Below the pieces are notes generated by a model. The model was not told the origin of the DNA. It saw only the letters and a program-made list of their open reading frames with translations, and ran no database searches. A stretch of 64,000 nucleotides of DNA, taken from the NCBI RefSeq assembly GCF_900094565.1, contig NZ_FMAF01000013.1, positions 1 to 64,000 of the forward strand, read 5' to 3'. Position 1 is the first letter of the stretch; each line of letters starts with the position of its first letter. This document shows, piece after piece, positions 32,785 through 41,483 of the stretch. Both the position numbers and the translations under genes were made by a program. The stretch is from Martinezella lusitana. GTDB lineage: Bacteria; Pseudomonadota; Alphaproteobacteria; Rhizobiales; Rhizobiaceae.

Positions 32785-33899
32785 TGCAATACGAGCTCCG
32801 CTTGCAGGGCGCCGGCCGATTTGATGCCTTGCAGGATGGCGATGATACCGTCCGGCTTGACGCCGATGTTGTTGAGGCCGGAGACCAGCGTTTTCAGGTC
32901 GGGCCCTTCCAGCACCGCGACACGGCCGCCGCTCTTGGTGGCGGTGATGTCGGTCTGATCCTGGACGGCCGTCTGGCCGTTCGAGAAGGGCTCCGGCTGG
33001 ATGACCTGCGGGTTCTCGCTGACCTGTACCGTCAGCGTTCCATAGCTGACGGCGACCGGCGAGACGCGAACGTCGGCACCGATGACGATCGTTCCGGTCC
33101 GCTCGTTGATGACGACCTTGGCCGGTGTGTCGGTCTGGACACTGAGGTTTTCGAGGTCGGCCATTAACCGCGTCAGATCCGCCATCTTGGGCTTGGCAAT
33201 CGCGACTTCCTGCGAATCCTTGGCCTCGGCGATCGGCGCGCCGAAGCGCGAGGTCGCCCAGGTATTGACGGTGTCGGCAATGCGGATGGAGGTGGAAAAG
33301 TCCGGATTGCGCAGCTGCAGGACCAGATTGACCGAATCCTTGAAGCGCGACGGCAGCTCGCGTTCGATGATGGCGCCGCCGGGTACGCGGCCGGCCGTCG
33401 TGACCCCTTCGGTGACCGTTGCGGCAGCGCCCTGGGCCTGGAAGCCCGAAACGATGACCGAGCCCTGCGCGACGGCATAGATCTGCCCGTCGGCACCGCT
33501 CAGCGAGGTCATGATGAGCGTACCGCCGCGAAGCGACGTCGCATCGCCGAGCGAGCTGACTGTCACGTCGATGCGGCTCCCGGGGCTTGCAAACGGCGGC
33601 AGGTTCGCCGTGACCATGACGGCGGCGGTGTTCCTGGCGGCAGATTGGCCGCCCTGGGTCGAGATACCGAGATTCTGCAGCATCGCCCGCATGGACTGCT
33701 CGGTAAAAGGCGAGGAACGCAAGCCGTCGCCGGTCCCCTGGAGACCGACGATCAAGCCGTAGCCGATGAGCTGGTTGTCACGTCCTGACTGCAGCGAGGC
33801 GATATCCTTGATGCGCGCTTGCATCGCCATGGCCGGATCGGCAACGATCAGGCTTGGCAATGCAAGCAGAACCGCGAAAAATTGACGAAGTCTCTTCAT
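32781..33899 (-). CDS. flgI: P-ring protein FlgI
   Basis: 372 residues with a cleavable signal (QFFAVLLALPSLIVADPAMA). Typical FlgI segments follow: RIKDIASLQSGRDNQLIGYG, LVVGLQGTGDG-like LIVGLQGTGDGLRSSPFTEQ, SMRAMLQNLGI, VMVTANLPPFASPGSRIDVT, and the C-terminal LVSGLNNIGVKPDGIIAILQ, IKSAGALQAELVLQ. It assembles the periplasmic bushing around the rod, with FlgA as assembly chaperone (adjacent upstream gene, four-base overlap). Confidence 0.97.
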   Translation of the reverse strand: MKRLRQFFAVLLALPSLIVADPAMAMQARIKDIASLQSGRDNQLIGYGLIVGLQGTGDGLRSSPFTEQSMRAMLQNLGISTQGGQSAARNTAAVMVTANLPPFASPGSRIDVTVSSLGDATSLRGGTLIMTSLSGADGQIYAVAQGSVIVSGFQAQGAAATVTEGVTTAGRVPGGAIIERELPSRFKDSVNLVLQLRNPDFSTSIRIADTVNTWATSRFGAPIAEAKDSQEVAIAKPKMADLTRLMADLENLSVQTDTPAKVVINERTGTIVIGADVRVSPVAVSYGTLTVQVSENPQVIQPEPFSNGQTAVQDQTDITATKSGGRVAVLEGPDLKTLVSGLNNIGVKPDGIIAILQGIKSAGALQAELVLQ

Positions 33900-34396
33900 T
33901 TTGCGACCACGCGGATCGTGCCGTCTTCGAGAACCGTGCCGTTGACGATGATGCCGGAATCCATATTGCGGGCACGCACGCTGTCGCCGACGGCGCCGTC
34001 ATCCAGCGGAGTCCCGGCCGCGGTGATCGTCATGCTGCCCATGGTCATCACCAGGCGGATGTTGGAGCCGCGCGTTACCGCGTAGGGCTGGCGCAAAGCG
34101 GAGACGGAGATGGTCCGGCCAGGCAGAAGCGTCCGCTTCGATACCAGACCCGTCACCTCCCGGAGCCGCTTGGCATAATCGCCCGTCAGATTGGGGTTGG
34201 TGACTTCGACCTCCTCGAGCTGACCGCTGCTGATGATGTCGCCCGGATAGATCGTTTCGGTCGGCACCACCGCGGTACCCATGCCGGCCGCGTCGGCGCG
34301 TGCCGCGCCTACGGGCGCGATCGACACGAACACGACGGAGAGGCTCGCTGCGGCGAGCCAGGCCATTGCTAAGCTTTTCATCCGGCGAAACCTCAT
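33896..34396 (-). CDS. flgA: P-ring assembly chaperone FlgA
   Basis: 166 residues; an internal ATG at 34381 with GAGG nine bases upstream is an equally good start (161 residues). Signal sequence SLAMAWLAAASLSVVFVSIA. The SAF-type FlgA domain shows ETIYPGDIISSGQLEEVEVT, LVSKRTLLPGRTISVSALRQ, YAVTRGSNIRLVMTMGSMTI and the C-terminal DSVRARNMDSGIIVNGTVLE. Periplasmic helper for FlgI. Shorter than enterobacterial FlgA, with the N-terminal domain reduced, as usual in rhizobia. Confidence 0.92.
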   Translation of the reverse strand: MRFRRMKSLAMAWLAAASLSVVFVSIAPVGAARADAAGMGTAVVPTETIYPGDIISSGQLEEVEVTNPNLTGDYAKRLREVTGLVSKRTLLPGRTISVSALRQPYAVTRGSNIRLVMTMGSMTITAAGTPLDDGAVGDSVRARNMDSGIIVNGTVLEDGTIRVVAK

Positions 34397-34415
34397 GTTC
34401 GGCCCGTCCTTCCCG

Positions 34416-35204
34416 CTACTTCAGGTTCTTGCTGACGATCTGCGCCATGTCGTCAGCCGTCGTGATGACCTTGGAATTCATCTCATAGGCGCGCTGTGCC
34501 GTGATCAGATCGGTGATTTCCTTGACCGGATCGACATTCGACGATTCCAGATAACCCTGCTTCAGGTATGCGAAACCGTTCTCGTTCGGATCGGAGACGA
34601 CCGGATTGCCGGAGGCGGGCGTCTGTGTGAAAAGGTTGCTGCCCATCGGCTGCAGGCCGGCTTCGTTGACGAAGTTGGCGATCTGCAACTGGCCGAGAAC
34701 GGTCGGCGTCGTCGCCGTGCCGATGGTGGCTGCGATCTGGCCGGCCGAGCTGATGGTAATGTTGCTGGCATTGTTCGGGATCGTGATGCCGGGCTCGAGC
34801 ACGTTGCCGTCGGGCGTGACGATCTGGCCGGTGTCGCTCTTGTTGAACGATCCGGCGCGGGTATAGGCCGTCGTGCCATCCGGCATCTGAATCTGGAACC
34901 AGCCGCGGCCGACGAGCGCGACGTCGAGATCGTTCTGCGTCTGCGACAGTTCGCCCTGGATCTGGATGTTGCGCACAGCCACGGTCTGCACGCCGAGACC
35001 GATGTTGGCGCCTTCGGGAACCACGGCCTGGTTCGGCCGGTTGGCGATGCCCTTGGCGCGCTCGGTCTGATAGAGAAGGTCGGAGAATTCGGCGCGCGAA
35101 CGCTTGTAACCCGTCGTATTGATGTTCGCGATGTTGTTCGCGATCACTTCCAGGTTGGTCTGCTGGGCGTCCATGCCCGTCGCGGCAATTGCGAGCGCTC
35201 TCAT
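34416..35204 (-). CDS. flgG: Distal rod protein FlgG
   Basis: 262 residues. N-terminal ALAIAATGMDAQQTNLEVIA followed by NNIANINTTGYKRSRAEFSD is the rod signature; the C-terminus GYLESSNVDPVKEITDLITA, QRAYEMNSKVITTADDMAQI is the FlgG closing helix. It forms the distal rod. It is separated from fliE by 97 bases that contain a perfect hairpin, and followed 19 bases later by flgA. Confidence 0.97.
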   Translation of the reverse strand: MRALAIAATGMDAQQTNLEVIANNIANINTTGYKRSRAEFSDLLYQTERAKGIANRPNQAVVPEGANIGLGVQTVAVRNIQIQGELSQTQNDLDVALVGRGWFQIQMPDGTTAYTRAGSFNKSDTGQIVTPDGNVLEPGITIPNNASNITISSAGQIAATIGTATTPTVLGQLQIANFVNEAGLQPMGSNLFTQTPASGNPVVSDPNENGFAYLKQGYLESSNVDPVKEITDLITAQRAYEMNSKVITTADDMAQIVSKNLK

Positions 35205-35283
35205 GCTTTCGTCCTTCGAGGTGGGGCGGGGCCTTCGAAACCGCGGCGCGGCCTGCGAATAATTCCCGCCAAATCAGTTAATT

Positions 35284-35303
35284 AGAGCGGTAACACCGCT
35301 CTA
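35284..35303 (-). repeat. Hairpin between fliE and flgG sharing arms with the 59.3-kb repeat
   Basis: AGAGCGGT / ACCGCTCT inverted repeat with a 3-base loop, overlapping the fliE stop codon. The same 8-base arms flank the first palindrome of the rhizobial-type intergenic repeat at 59311-59413, so this may be a remnant of that element inside the operon. Confidence 0.5.
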
Positions 35304-35651
35304 GATCTGCATTTTCGTAACGTCGAGAAAGGCTGACACGAGCTTGTCACGCAGTGCAATCGCGGTCTGCAACGTCTGGTCCGCCTGCATGACCTTGTCG
35401 ACGACTTCGCGTGTGCTCATCTGGCCCTTCATGCCGGCAAAGGAAGCATTTTCAGCTTCCTTCAGCGTGTTGACGGAGTCCTTCGCGACATTCGACATGA
35501 CCGAAGCGAAGCTCATTCCGGCCGTGGTTCCCATCGCGACGGCCGGCGATGAGCCAAGCACTCCGGATGCGGCGGAGGTCAGGTCCGTGGCAATGCTGCC
35601 AAGGCCGCGGGTGGCTGAGAGAGAGGCGACATTCTTGATTGAATCGATCAT
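35301..35651 (-). CDS. fliE: Basal body protein FliE
   Basis: 116 residues. C-terminal FliE signature: SVNTLKEAENASFAGMKGQM, STREVVDKVMQADQTLQTAI, ALRDKLVSAFLDVTKMQI. FliE joins the MS ring to the proximal rod and is the first exported basal-body subunit. The start forms TGATG with the flgC stop, so the two are translationally coupled. Confidence 0.95.
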   Translation of the reverse strand: MIDSIKNVASLSATRGLGSIATDLTSAASGVLGSSPAVAMGTTAGMSFASVMSNVAKDSVNTLKEAENASFAGMKGQMSTREVVDKVMQADQTLQTAIALRDKLVSAFLDVTKMQI

Positions 35652-36067
35652 TATTGGTTCTTCAACAGGTCAATAGTGGAAGAGATGAGATCGCGGGCCT
35701 GCCTGACCGTCTGCAGGTTGGCCTCATAGGAGCGGTTGGCTTCCCGCATATCGGCCATCTCGACGAGGACGTTGACATTAGGCATCTTGACGTAGCCCTT
35801 CTGGTCCGCTGCCGGATTGTCCGGATCGTATTCCTCGACGAACTTGCCAGTGTCTTCGCCCAGCTTCTTGACGCCGACCGTCGTCAACCCGTTGGCACGG
35901 TCCAGCTCGGCGCCGAAAGTCACGGTCTTGCGCCGGTAGGGATCGGCGCCGGGTGTATCGCCCGTCGAGCGGGCGTTGGCGATATTTTCGGAAACGACAC
36001 GCAAACGGGTCGATTGGGCCTCCAGGCCGGAGCCTGCAATCTTCAATGCGGCTGATAAGGGGTCCAT
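35651..36067 (-). CDS. flgC: Proximal rod protein FlgC
   Basis: 138 residues, starting DPLSAALKIAGSGLEAQSTR and LRVVSENIANARSTGDTPGA, with KGYVKMPNVNVLVEMADMRE and ANRSYEANLQTVRQARDLIS at the C-terminus. It builds the proximal rod with FlgB and FlgF. Seventeen bases separate it from flgB. Confidence 0.96.
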   Translation of the reverse strand: MDPLSAALKIAGSGLEAQSTRLRVVSENIANARSTGDTPGADPYRRKTVTFGAELDRANGLTTVGVKKLGEDTGKFVEEYDPDNPAADQKGYVKMPNVNVLVEMADMREANRSYEANLQTVRQARDLISSTIDLLKNQ

Positions 36068-36083
36068 GACATCTTCACTTCAT

Positions 36084-36476
36084 CTATTGTTTTACGGTCA
36101 TCAACATCATGCGATGAAAGGAGCTCACGAGCGCGGTGTTCAAGCTGTATTGCCGCTTGATATCGCCGGCTTTGGAGAGTTCGTCTTCCAGGCCGACGGT
36201 ATTACCCGACTCCTGGACGCCTATTTCCTGGCTGAGCGACGCTTCTTCGACGTTGACGTCGCCGCTCGCGCTGAATTCATTGCCCGAAAGATGTGCAGGA
36301 TTGGTTTTCACCATGCCGACGTTCTGGTTGTCCAGAACGGCCTGGAACGGCGTAACGTCCTTGGCGCGATATTTCGGGGTATTGGCATTGGCGATATTGC
36401 CGGCAACAACTTCCTGACGCGCCTGGAGCCACTCGGCTTGCCGCGAGGCCAGGTCAAAGAGCTGAATGGGTTGCAT
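36084..36476 (-). CDS. flgB: Proximal rod protein FlgB
   Basis: 130 residues. N-terminal QLFDLASRQAEWLQARQEVV and AGNIANANTPKYRAKDVTPF are the FlgB/rod signature; the C-terminal KAGDIKRQYSLNTALVSSFH, RMMLMTVKQ closes it. A 116-base gap upstream (36477-36592) has no gene but contains the 15-base word shared with the visN upstream region, so an internal promoter is possible here. Confidence 0.95.
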   Translation of the reverse strand: MQPIQLFDLASRQAEWLQARQEVVAGNIANANTPKYRAKDVTPFQAVLDNQNVGMVKTNPAHLSGNEFSASGDVNVEEASLSQEIGVQESGNTVGLEDELSKAGDIKRQYSLNTALVSSFHRMMLMTVKQ

Positions 36477-36547
36477 GGCTTCTCTCCGTTCTTACACTAT
36501 CACCCTAGCGGCATAATCTTGCGTGGGACTTGCGGGAAATGCGTTCC

Positions 36548-36562
36548 TGCAAACTCTTCGAA
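36548..36562 (-). repeat. 15-base word shared by flgB and visN upstream regions
   Basis: TGCAAACTCTTCGAA (plus strand) occurs here and at 46558-46572; GCGTTCC precedes and GAAAC follows in both places. Possible shared regulatory site. Confidence 0.35.
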
Positions 36563-36592
36563 ACGCCTGAAACGCAGGCGATTCCGGGCTTT

Positions 36593-37159
36593 TCAATTGT
36601 GGCCGTAAACATCACCCGTCGAGGTGACGATCACCCACTTTCCATCGCGCTGCTCGATGGTGGCCAGACGGCTGTTGTCGGGCAGAATCGATCCGACGCG
36701 CACGACGTACATGCCCGTGTCATCCTCGATCAAAGCGCGGCCGTTTGCGACGTGCAGCAGATGGAACGGGGACTTGCCGGGGAGCGGCTGGTCCTCGGCG
36801 GGCTGTCCCTTATCGTCCTCGCGCCCGACATTGCTGACAGTCGCGGTCGTCAAGGGATCGGGAATGAGGTCCTTCGGGCCGTTTGGGTTCTTGTTGACCA
36901 TGGCAAGCGGCGACACGCTGACGATCTCACGGCCCGGCCAGTTCGGCAAATCGCGCGAGCGGTCGCCTTCGGCCACGTGGATGCCGAACTTGTCCGGGTT
37001 CAGGAAGACGTACCAGGGGAAAAAGGCTGACGCGCCGGCAAGCGCCAGGCCCGCGCAGACCAAGGCCCTGTCCGTGACAGTTCGCTTCTTCGCCGGCTTC
37101 AGCGGAGCGACCGGTTCGTCTGCATCGGATTCTCTCACGTTTGGTCCCTCTTTCGGCAC
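36593..37159 (-). CDS. Conserved rhizobial flagellar-operon membrane protein of unknown function
   Basis: 188 residues between fliI and flgB. A basic cytoplasmic N-terminus (KPAKKRTVTDRALVCAGLAL) leads into one membrane helix (about 31-52) and a periplasmic domain with LPNWPGREIVSVSPLAMVNK, FHLLHVANGRALIEDDTGMY and VVRVGSILPDNSRLATIEQR, DGKWVIVTSTGDVY. The last part looks like a small beta domain. The S. meliloti locus has an unassigned gene in the same place. Function unknown; a motor or basal-body role follows only from its fixed position. Confidence 0.75.
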   Translation of the reverse strand: MPKEGPNVRESDADEPVAPLKPAKKRTVTDRALVCAGLALAGASAFFPWYVFLNPDKFGIHVAEGDRSRDLPNWPGREIVSVSPLAMVNKNPNGPKDLIPDPLTTATVSNVGREDDKGQPAEDQPLPGKSPFHLLHVANGRALIEDDTGMYVVRVGSILPDNSRLATIEQRDGKWVIVTSTGDVYGHN

Positions 37160-37238
37160 GAAGTTAGGAAATGTCGGCTAGCTGAGAACAGGATCTTTGA
37201 ATTCAAAGGGATGGATGAGGTGATGCATCTTGCCACCG

Positions 37239-38627
37239 CTATCTTCCCTTGGCCGGAACCATTCCGGCCGAGGCATTCTTCAAAGCGGTCGCAAGGTCGG
37301 TAAACGCGTCGGCCGACGGCCGCTCGCCAGGGGTCTGCTTCAGTATCTCGTAGATGATCGGAACCTGGCGGACGGCGATATCGAGATCCGCGTCAGCCCC
37401 TTGGCGATACCCGCCGATGAGGCGCAGGTCCCGGGTTTCTTCATAGCGATGCACAAGCGCCTTCAGACGCGAAACCAATTTTTCCTGATCCGGTGTCCAG
37501 GCCTTGCGCGCCAGACGCGAGATCGACGCCAGCGGATCGATCGGTGGATAGCGGCCTTCCTCGGCAAGGCTGCGCTGCAGGACGATATGGCCGTCGAGAA
37601 TACCGCGGGTGGAATCGGCGATCGGATCGTTGTGGTTATCGCCGTCGACGAGGATGGAAATGATGGCGGTGATCGTGCCGGTGCCCTCCGGTCCTGGGCC
37701 GGCGCGCTCCAGAAGACGCGGCAGTTCGGTGAAGACCGAGGCCGGATATCCGCGCGCGATCGGCGGTTCGCCCGACGCGGTCGCAACCTCGCGAATGGCA
37801 TGGGCGAAGCGGGTGACGCTGTCGACGATCAACAGCACGTTATCGCCCTGATCGCGGAAATGTTCGGCGATGGTCATCGCCGACAGCGGCGCCATCTTGC
37901 GCAGCATCGGGCTCTCATCGCTGGTCGCAACGACGGCCACCGATTTCTGCATATCCGTGCCGAGCGTGTCCTCGATGAATTCGCGCACTTCGCGGCCGCG
38001 TTCGCCGACCAGTGCGATCACGACCTTGTCGAAGGCGTCGGCTCTGGCCAGCATCGACAGCAGCGTCGACTTGCCGACGCCGGAGCCGGCAAAGATGCCG
38101 AGGCGCTGGCCGAGGCACAGCGGCGAAAAGATATCGATGGCGCGCACGCCCGTCTTGAAGCCGGTATCGACGCGCTTGCGCGTCATCGAGGGCGGCGCGG
38201 TGTTGGAGATGGCGCGCGATTCCAGCCCCATCGCCAGCGGTCCCAGCCCGTCGATCGGTTCACCCAGCGAATTGATCGTGCGACCGCACCAGCCGTCGCT
38301 CGGCGCGATGCGGAAGGCGCCCTTGCGGATGATGGTATCCTGAATGCCGATCGGTTCTCCCGGCTCGATCGGACAGACATAGGTCAGCTCGGGTTCGACG
38401 CGGACGACCTCGCCGAGATGGACGCCCGTTTGCGAACGATGCGCGACGAAATCGCCGAGACGCACCTGTCTGGAGAGACCGGCAACCGTGTAATGCCCGG
38501 CGGCGATCGTCCGCACGTGGCCGCCATGGGCCACGGCATTTTCCGCCACCGCATACTGGCCCGCCAGGACAGCCATGTGCGAAAGCTTCGGCGACAATGC
38601 ACCATCCGGCAACCGATCCTCGAACAT
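37239..38627 (-). CDS. fliI: Flagellar export ATPase FliI
   Basis: 462 residues, F1-beta-like hexameric ATPase that unfolds and feeds export substrates. Walker A is GIFAGSGVGKSTLLSM (about 178-191), Walker B around NVLLIVDSVTRFAHAIREVA, with RGYPASVFTELPRLLERAGP and ILDGHIVLQRSLAEEGRYPP as FliI/SctN hallmarks. The C-terminal domain binds the export gate. It follows flgF by 12 bases. Its partners FliH and FliJ are only tentatively recognised, at 20665-21297 and 5632-6051. Confidence 0.97.
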   Translation of the reverse strand: MFEDRLPDGALSPKLSHMAVLAGQYAVAENAVAHGGHVRTIAAGHYTVAGLSRQVRLGDFVAHRSQTGVHLGEVVRVEPELTYVCPIEPGEPIGIQDTIIRKGAFRIAPSDGWCGRTINSLGEPIDGLGPLAMGLESRAISNTAPPSMTRKRVDTGFKTGVRAIDIFSPLCLGQRLGIFAGSGVGKSTLLSMLARADAFDKVVIALVGERGREVREFIEDTLGTDMQKSVAVVATSDESPMLRKMAPLSAMTIAEHFRDQGDNVLLIVDSVTRFAHAIREVATASGEPPIARGYPASVFTELPRLLERAGPGPEGTGTITAIISILVDGDNHNDPIADSTRGILDGHIVLQRSLAEEGRYPPIDPLASISRLARKAWTPDQEKLVSRLKALVHRYEETRDLRLIGGYRQGADADLDIAVRQVPIIYEILKQTPGERPSADAFTDLATALKNASAGMVPAKGR

Positions 38628-38639
38628 GATCCGCCCTCT

Positions 38640-39380
38640 TTACTGGCTGCCGCCGAGGGTCTTGATCGCGTCCGTGAGCGTGCCCTCACTGCTGCTCGTC
38701 AGCGTGCTGATACTGTCGAAGGCGCGATTGACCTCGATCAGCTGGGTCATTTCCCGCATGCCGTTGACGTTGGAGTTTTCGAGGTAACCCTGGGCGACGC
38801 CGACATTCGAGCGGTCGACAACCGGCTGGGGCGTGTCCGTCGGCAGAATGCCGCTGTTCTCGTAGCGCAGGAAGCCCTTGCCGACATCCGCATCATAGAG
38901 ACCGATCTGGCCCATGCGCTTGCCGTTCTGCGAGACGGTACCATCCGACGAAACGGTCGGCGCGCCGCCCGCCGGGTCGAGCTGGATTGGTCCGCCGCCG
39001 GGATCGACCACCGGAAAGCCCCGCACGGACACCAGAGCACCGCTGTCGGTCATGGTGAAACGGCCGTCGCGCGTCAACACCAGACCCGCCGGTGTGTTGA
39101 GGCCGAACCAGGCGTCGCCCTTGACGGCGAAGTCGAATAGATTGCCGGTGTTCTGCAATTCGCCATTGTCGGTCGAGAGATAGTCGTTGCCTTGCGACAC
39201 GAAGGCGACTTTGGCGTTCAGCTTGTTTTGGGTATTGCTGAGGACTTGATCGAACTTGACCTCGGTGCCCCGGAAGCCCGTCGTATTCACGTTTGCCAAG
39301 TTGTCGGCGATCGTGGTCAGACGCCGCTCAAGCGCCATCTGGGACGACAGCGCCACATAGATACCAGACTGCATTTTCAA
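38640..39380 (-). CDS. flgF: Proximal rod protein FlgF
   Basis: 246 residues: QSGIYVALSSQMALERRLTT, ADNLANVNTTGFRGTEVKFD at the N-terminus and NVGVAQGYLENSNVNGMREM, TQLIEVNRAFDSISTL at the C-terminus. First gene of the minus-strand unit flgF-fliI-orf-flgBC-fliE-flgGAI-motE-flgH-fliLP. The 217-base gap to divergent motA (39381-39597) must hold both promoters; no confident motif is seen there. Confidence 0.95.
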   Translation of the reverse strand: MKMQSGIYVALSSQMALERRLTTIADNLANVNTTGFRGTEVKFDQVLSNTQNKLNAKVAFVSQGNDYLSTDNGELQNTGNLFDFAVKGDAWFGLNTPAGLVLTRDGRFTMTDSGALVSVRGFPVVDPGGGPIQLDPAGGAPTVSSDGTVSQNGKRMGQIGLYDADVGKGFLRYENSGILPTDTPQPVVDRSNVGVAQGYLENSNVNGMREMTQLIEVNRAFDSISTLTSSSEGTLTDAIKTLGGSQ

Positions 39381-39597
39381 CGCCCTCCGGACATTGGAGA
39401 ATAACGGGAAAGGAAACGCCGAACGGCGCTCCTACATTTCGTTAGCGGGGCATGGATGCCCTTGCACGTTACTCTGCCTGCACTGGCTTGTGCGAAGCTG
39501 ACAAGGCAAAAGGCGGTCGCGCAACACGACGAACAGCCTCACGCAAGGCAGGTCTCCTAGTTCATCGTATGAAGCAACGTTCAGGTGTGGACCGACG

Positions 39598-40470
39598 ATG
39601 AACATTATTATCGGATTTGTAGTGACCTGCGGCTGCATCATAGGCAGCTTCATGGCCATGGGCGGAGACGTAGGCGCGCTATTCCAGCCCTTCGAATTTG
39701 TCATTATCGCAGGCGCCGGTCTCGGCGGCTTCATCATGGCCAATCCAATGAAGGTCGTGAAGGACTCGGGCAAGGCACTGCTGGAAGCGTTCCGGCATGC
39801 AGTTCCGAAGGAGCGCGACTATCTCGACACGCTCGGCGTGCTCTACGCCCTGATGCGGGACTTGCGCACCAAGTCGCGCAACGAAATCGAAGCCCATATC
39901 GACAACCCCGATGAATCGGTGATCTTCAAGGCGGCGCCGACCGTGCTGAAGAACAAGGATCTGACGGCCTTCATCTGCGATTATGTTCGTCTCATCATCA
40001 TAGGCAACGCCCGCTCCCACGAGATCGAGGCGCTGATGGATGAAGAACTCGACACCATGCAGCACGATAAGATGAAGCCCTATCATTCGATCACGATCAT
40101 GGGCGATTCCTTCCCCGCCATCGGTATCGTCGCCGCCGTTCTCGGCGTCATCAAGGCTATGAGCCACATCAACGAATCACCCGAAGTGCTCGGCCATCTC
40201 ATCGGCTCGGCGCTGGTCGGCACCTTCCTCGGTATCATCCTGTCCTACTCAGTCTGCGCGCCGCTGGTCTCGCAGATCAAGGTCGTGCGCAACAAGCAGC
40301 ATCGTCTCTACGTCATCGTGAAGCAGACGCTGCTGGCCTATATGAACGGCTCCGTACCGCAGGTGGCGCTTGAATATGGTCGCAAGACCATCTCCTCCTA
40401 TGAGCGTCCGTCCATCGACGCCGTCGAGCAGGAAATGATGAACCCCGGCGGTGAGAGCAAGGCGGCCTGA
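39598..40470 (+). CDS. motA: Stator protein MotA
   Basis: 290 residues with four membrane helices: two at the N-terminus (IIIGFVVTCGCIIGSFMAMG, about 35-55) and two around 170-215 (FPAIGIVAAVLGVIKAMSHI, LGHLIGSALVGTFLGIILSY). The cytoplasmic loop of about 100 residues (KEALRK... type, here MRDLRTKSRNEIEAHI) interacts with FliG. With MotB it conducts protons. First gene of the divergent plus-strand unit; its stop overlaps the fliM start as TGATG. Confidence 0.97.
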   Translation: MNIIIGFVVTCGCIIGSFMAMGGDVGALFQPFEFVIIAGAGLGGFIMANPMKVVKDSGKALLEAFRHAVPKERDYLDTLGVLYALMRDLRTKSRNEIEAHIDNPDESVIFKAAPTVLKNKDLTAFICDYVRLIIIGNARSHEIEALMDEELDTMQHDKMKPYHSITIMGDSFPAIGIVAAVLGVIKAMSHINESPEVLGHLIGSALVGTFLGIILSYSVCAPLVSQIKVVRNKQHRLYVIVKQTLLAYMNGSVPQVALEYGRKTISSYERPSIDAVEQEMMNPGGESKAA

Positions 40471-41420
40471 TGACCATGAGCCAGCAATCCGCACACAAGA
40501 TGCAGACGATGGATCGAATCCTCTACGCCAAGCTCACGGGCAGCCTTGGCGATGAGGCGGCGCTTACAAAGCTCGGCACGGCGTTCGGACAGGTCTATGC
40601 TGAATTTCTGCCCGATATGATCAAGAGCGAAACCGGTCTCGACATAGGGATCGCCTATGCCAGCTGTCAGCCGGGTCTTATGAACGATCTGGTTGCCGGA
40701 CTTGGCGGCAGCTACGCCCTGGTAAACGGTTCGCTGCGCAACTGGGCGCCGAAATTCGTGCTCGGCTGCGGCGCCGGCTTTATCATGACGCTTATGGAAC
40801 ATATGCTGGGAGCTCGTCTGGAGGACATGGAAGCCGCCGTTCCCCGGCCGCTTTCGGTGATCGAACTCGATCTTTCCGTCATGGTGTTCGACAAGATCGC
40901 CAATGTGTTGCGTTCGGCCGTCAATGCGACCGGCGGCTTCGAGCCCTATCTGGACCCGCCCCACAATGTCGAAGATCGTCCGGCACCGGTCAGCGGCGAA
41001 AAGGATGAATTCGCCGCGGCGATCACGATGACGGTTTCGCTCGGCAAGTCGCTTTCCCAGGTCGTCATCATCGTGCCCCAGCGCGAACTGTTGCGGACCG
41101 TCGTCAGTGCACCGCGGCCGAAGAACACGACGGCAGCCTCCGAGACATGGTCGGAACAGCTCGGCGAGCAGGTGCGCCGCTCGCAGGTGACGCTGGATGC
41201 GCGCATCCGGCTGCAATCCCTGACGCTCGATACGATTTCCAGGCTCGCCGTCGGCGATGTCATTCCATTCATGGATGCGGGCGACGTGCGGGTCGAGGTC
41301 AGCGCCAACAGCAAGGATCTCTACATCTGCGAATTCGGACGCTCTGGCGAAAACTATACGGTGCGCGTCAAGGACAATGTGAATTCCGATGACGAGCTTC
41401 TTCGGCACCTGATGAATTGA
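40470..41420 (+). CDS. fliM: Flagellar switch protein FliM
   Basis: 316 residues. The middle CheC-like domain is divergent, as usual for rhizobial FliM (FVLGCGAGFIMTLMEHMLGA, PRPLSVIELDLSVMVFDKIA), and the C-terminal SpoA-like domain is present (VTLDARIRLQSLTLDTISRL, AVGDVIPFMDAGDVRVEVSA). The N-terminus binds phosphorylated CheY; in rhizobia this slows the motor instead of reversing it. It starts within the motA stop and is followed 63 bases later by fliN. Confidence 0.93.
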   Translation: MTMSQQSAHKMQTMDRILYAKLTGSLGDEAALTKLGTAFGQVYAEFLPDMIKSETGLDIGIAYASCQPGLMNDLVAGLGGSYALVNGSLRNWAPKFVLGCGAGFIMTLMEHMLGARLEDMEAAVPRPLSVIELDLSVMVFDKIANVLRSAVNATGGFEPYLDPPHNVEDRPAPVSGEKDEFAAAITMTVSLGKSLSQVVIIVPQRELLRTVVSAPRPKNTTAASETWSEQLGEQVRRSQVTLDARIRLQSLTLDTISRLAVGDVIPFMDAGDVRVEVSANSKDLYICEFGRSGENYTVRVKDNVNSDDELLRHLMN

Positions 41421-41483
41421 CCGGCTGGCGGTGCCCGCCACCCACGGCAGCTTGAGGCAAGTTTCAACTGGAATAGTGATTTC

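Noticed and set aside
37230..39140. 636-codon open frame opposite fliI and flgF
   Set aside because: Spans two confident genes and the gap between them; an antisense shadow.
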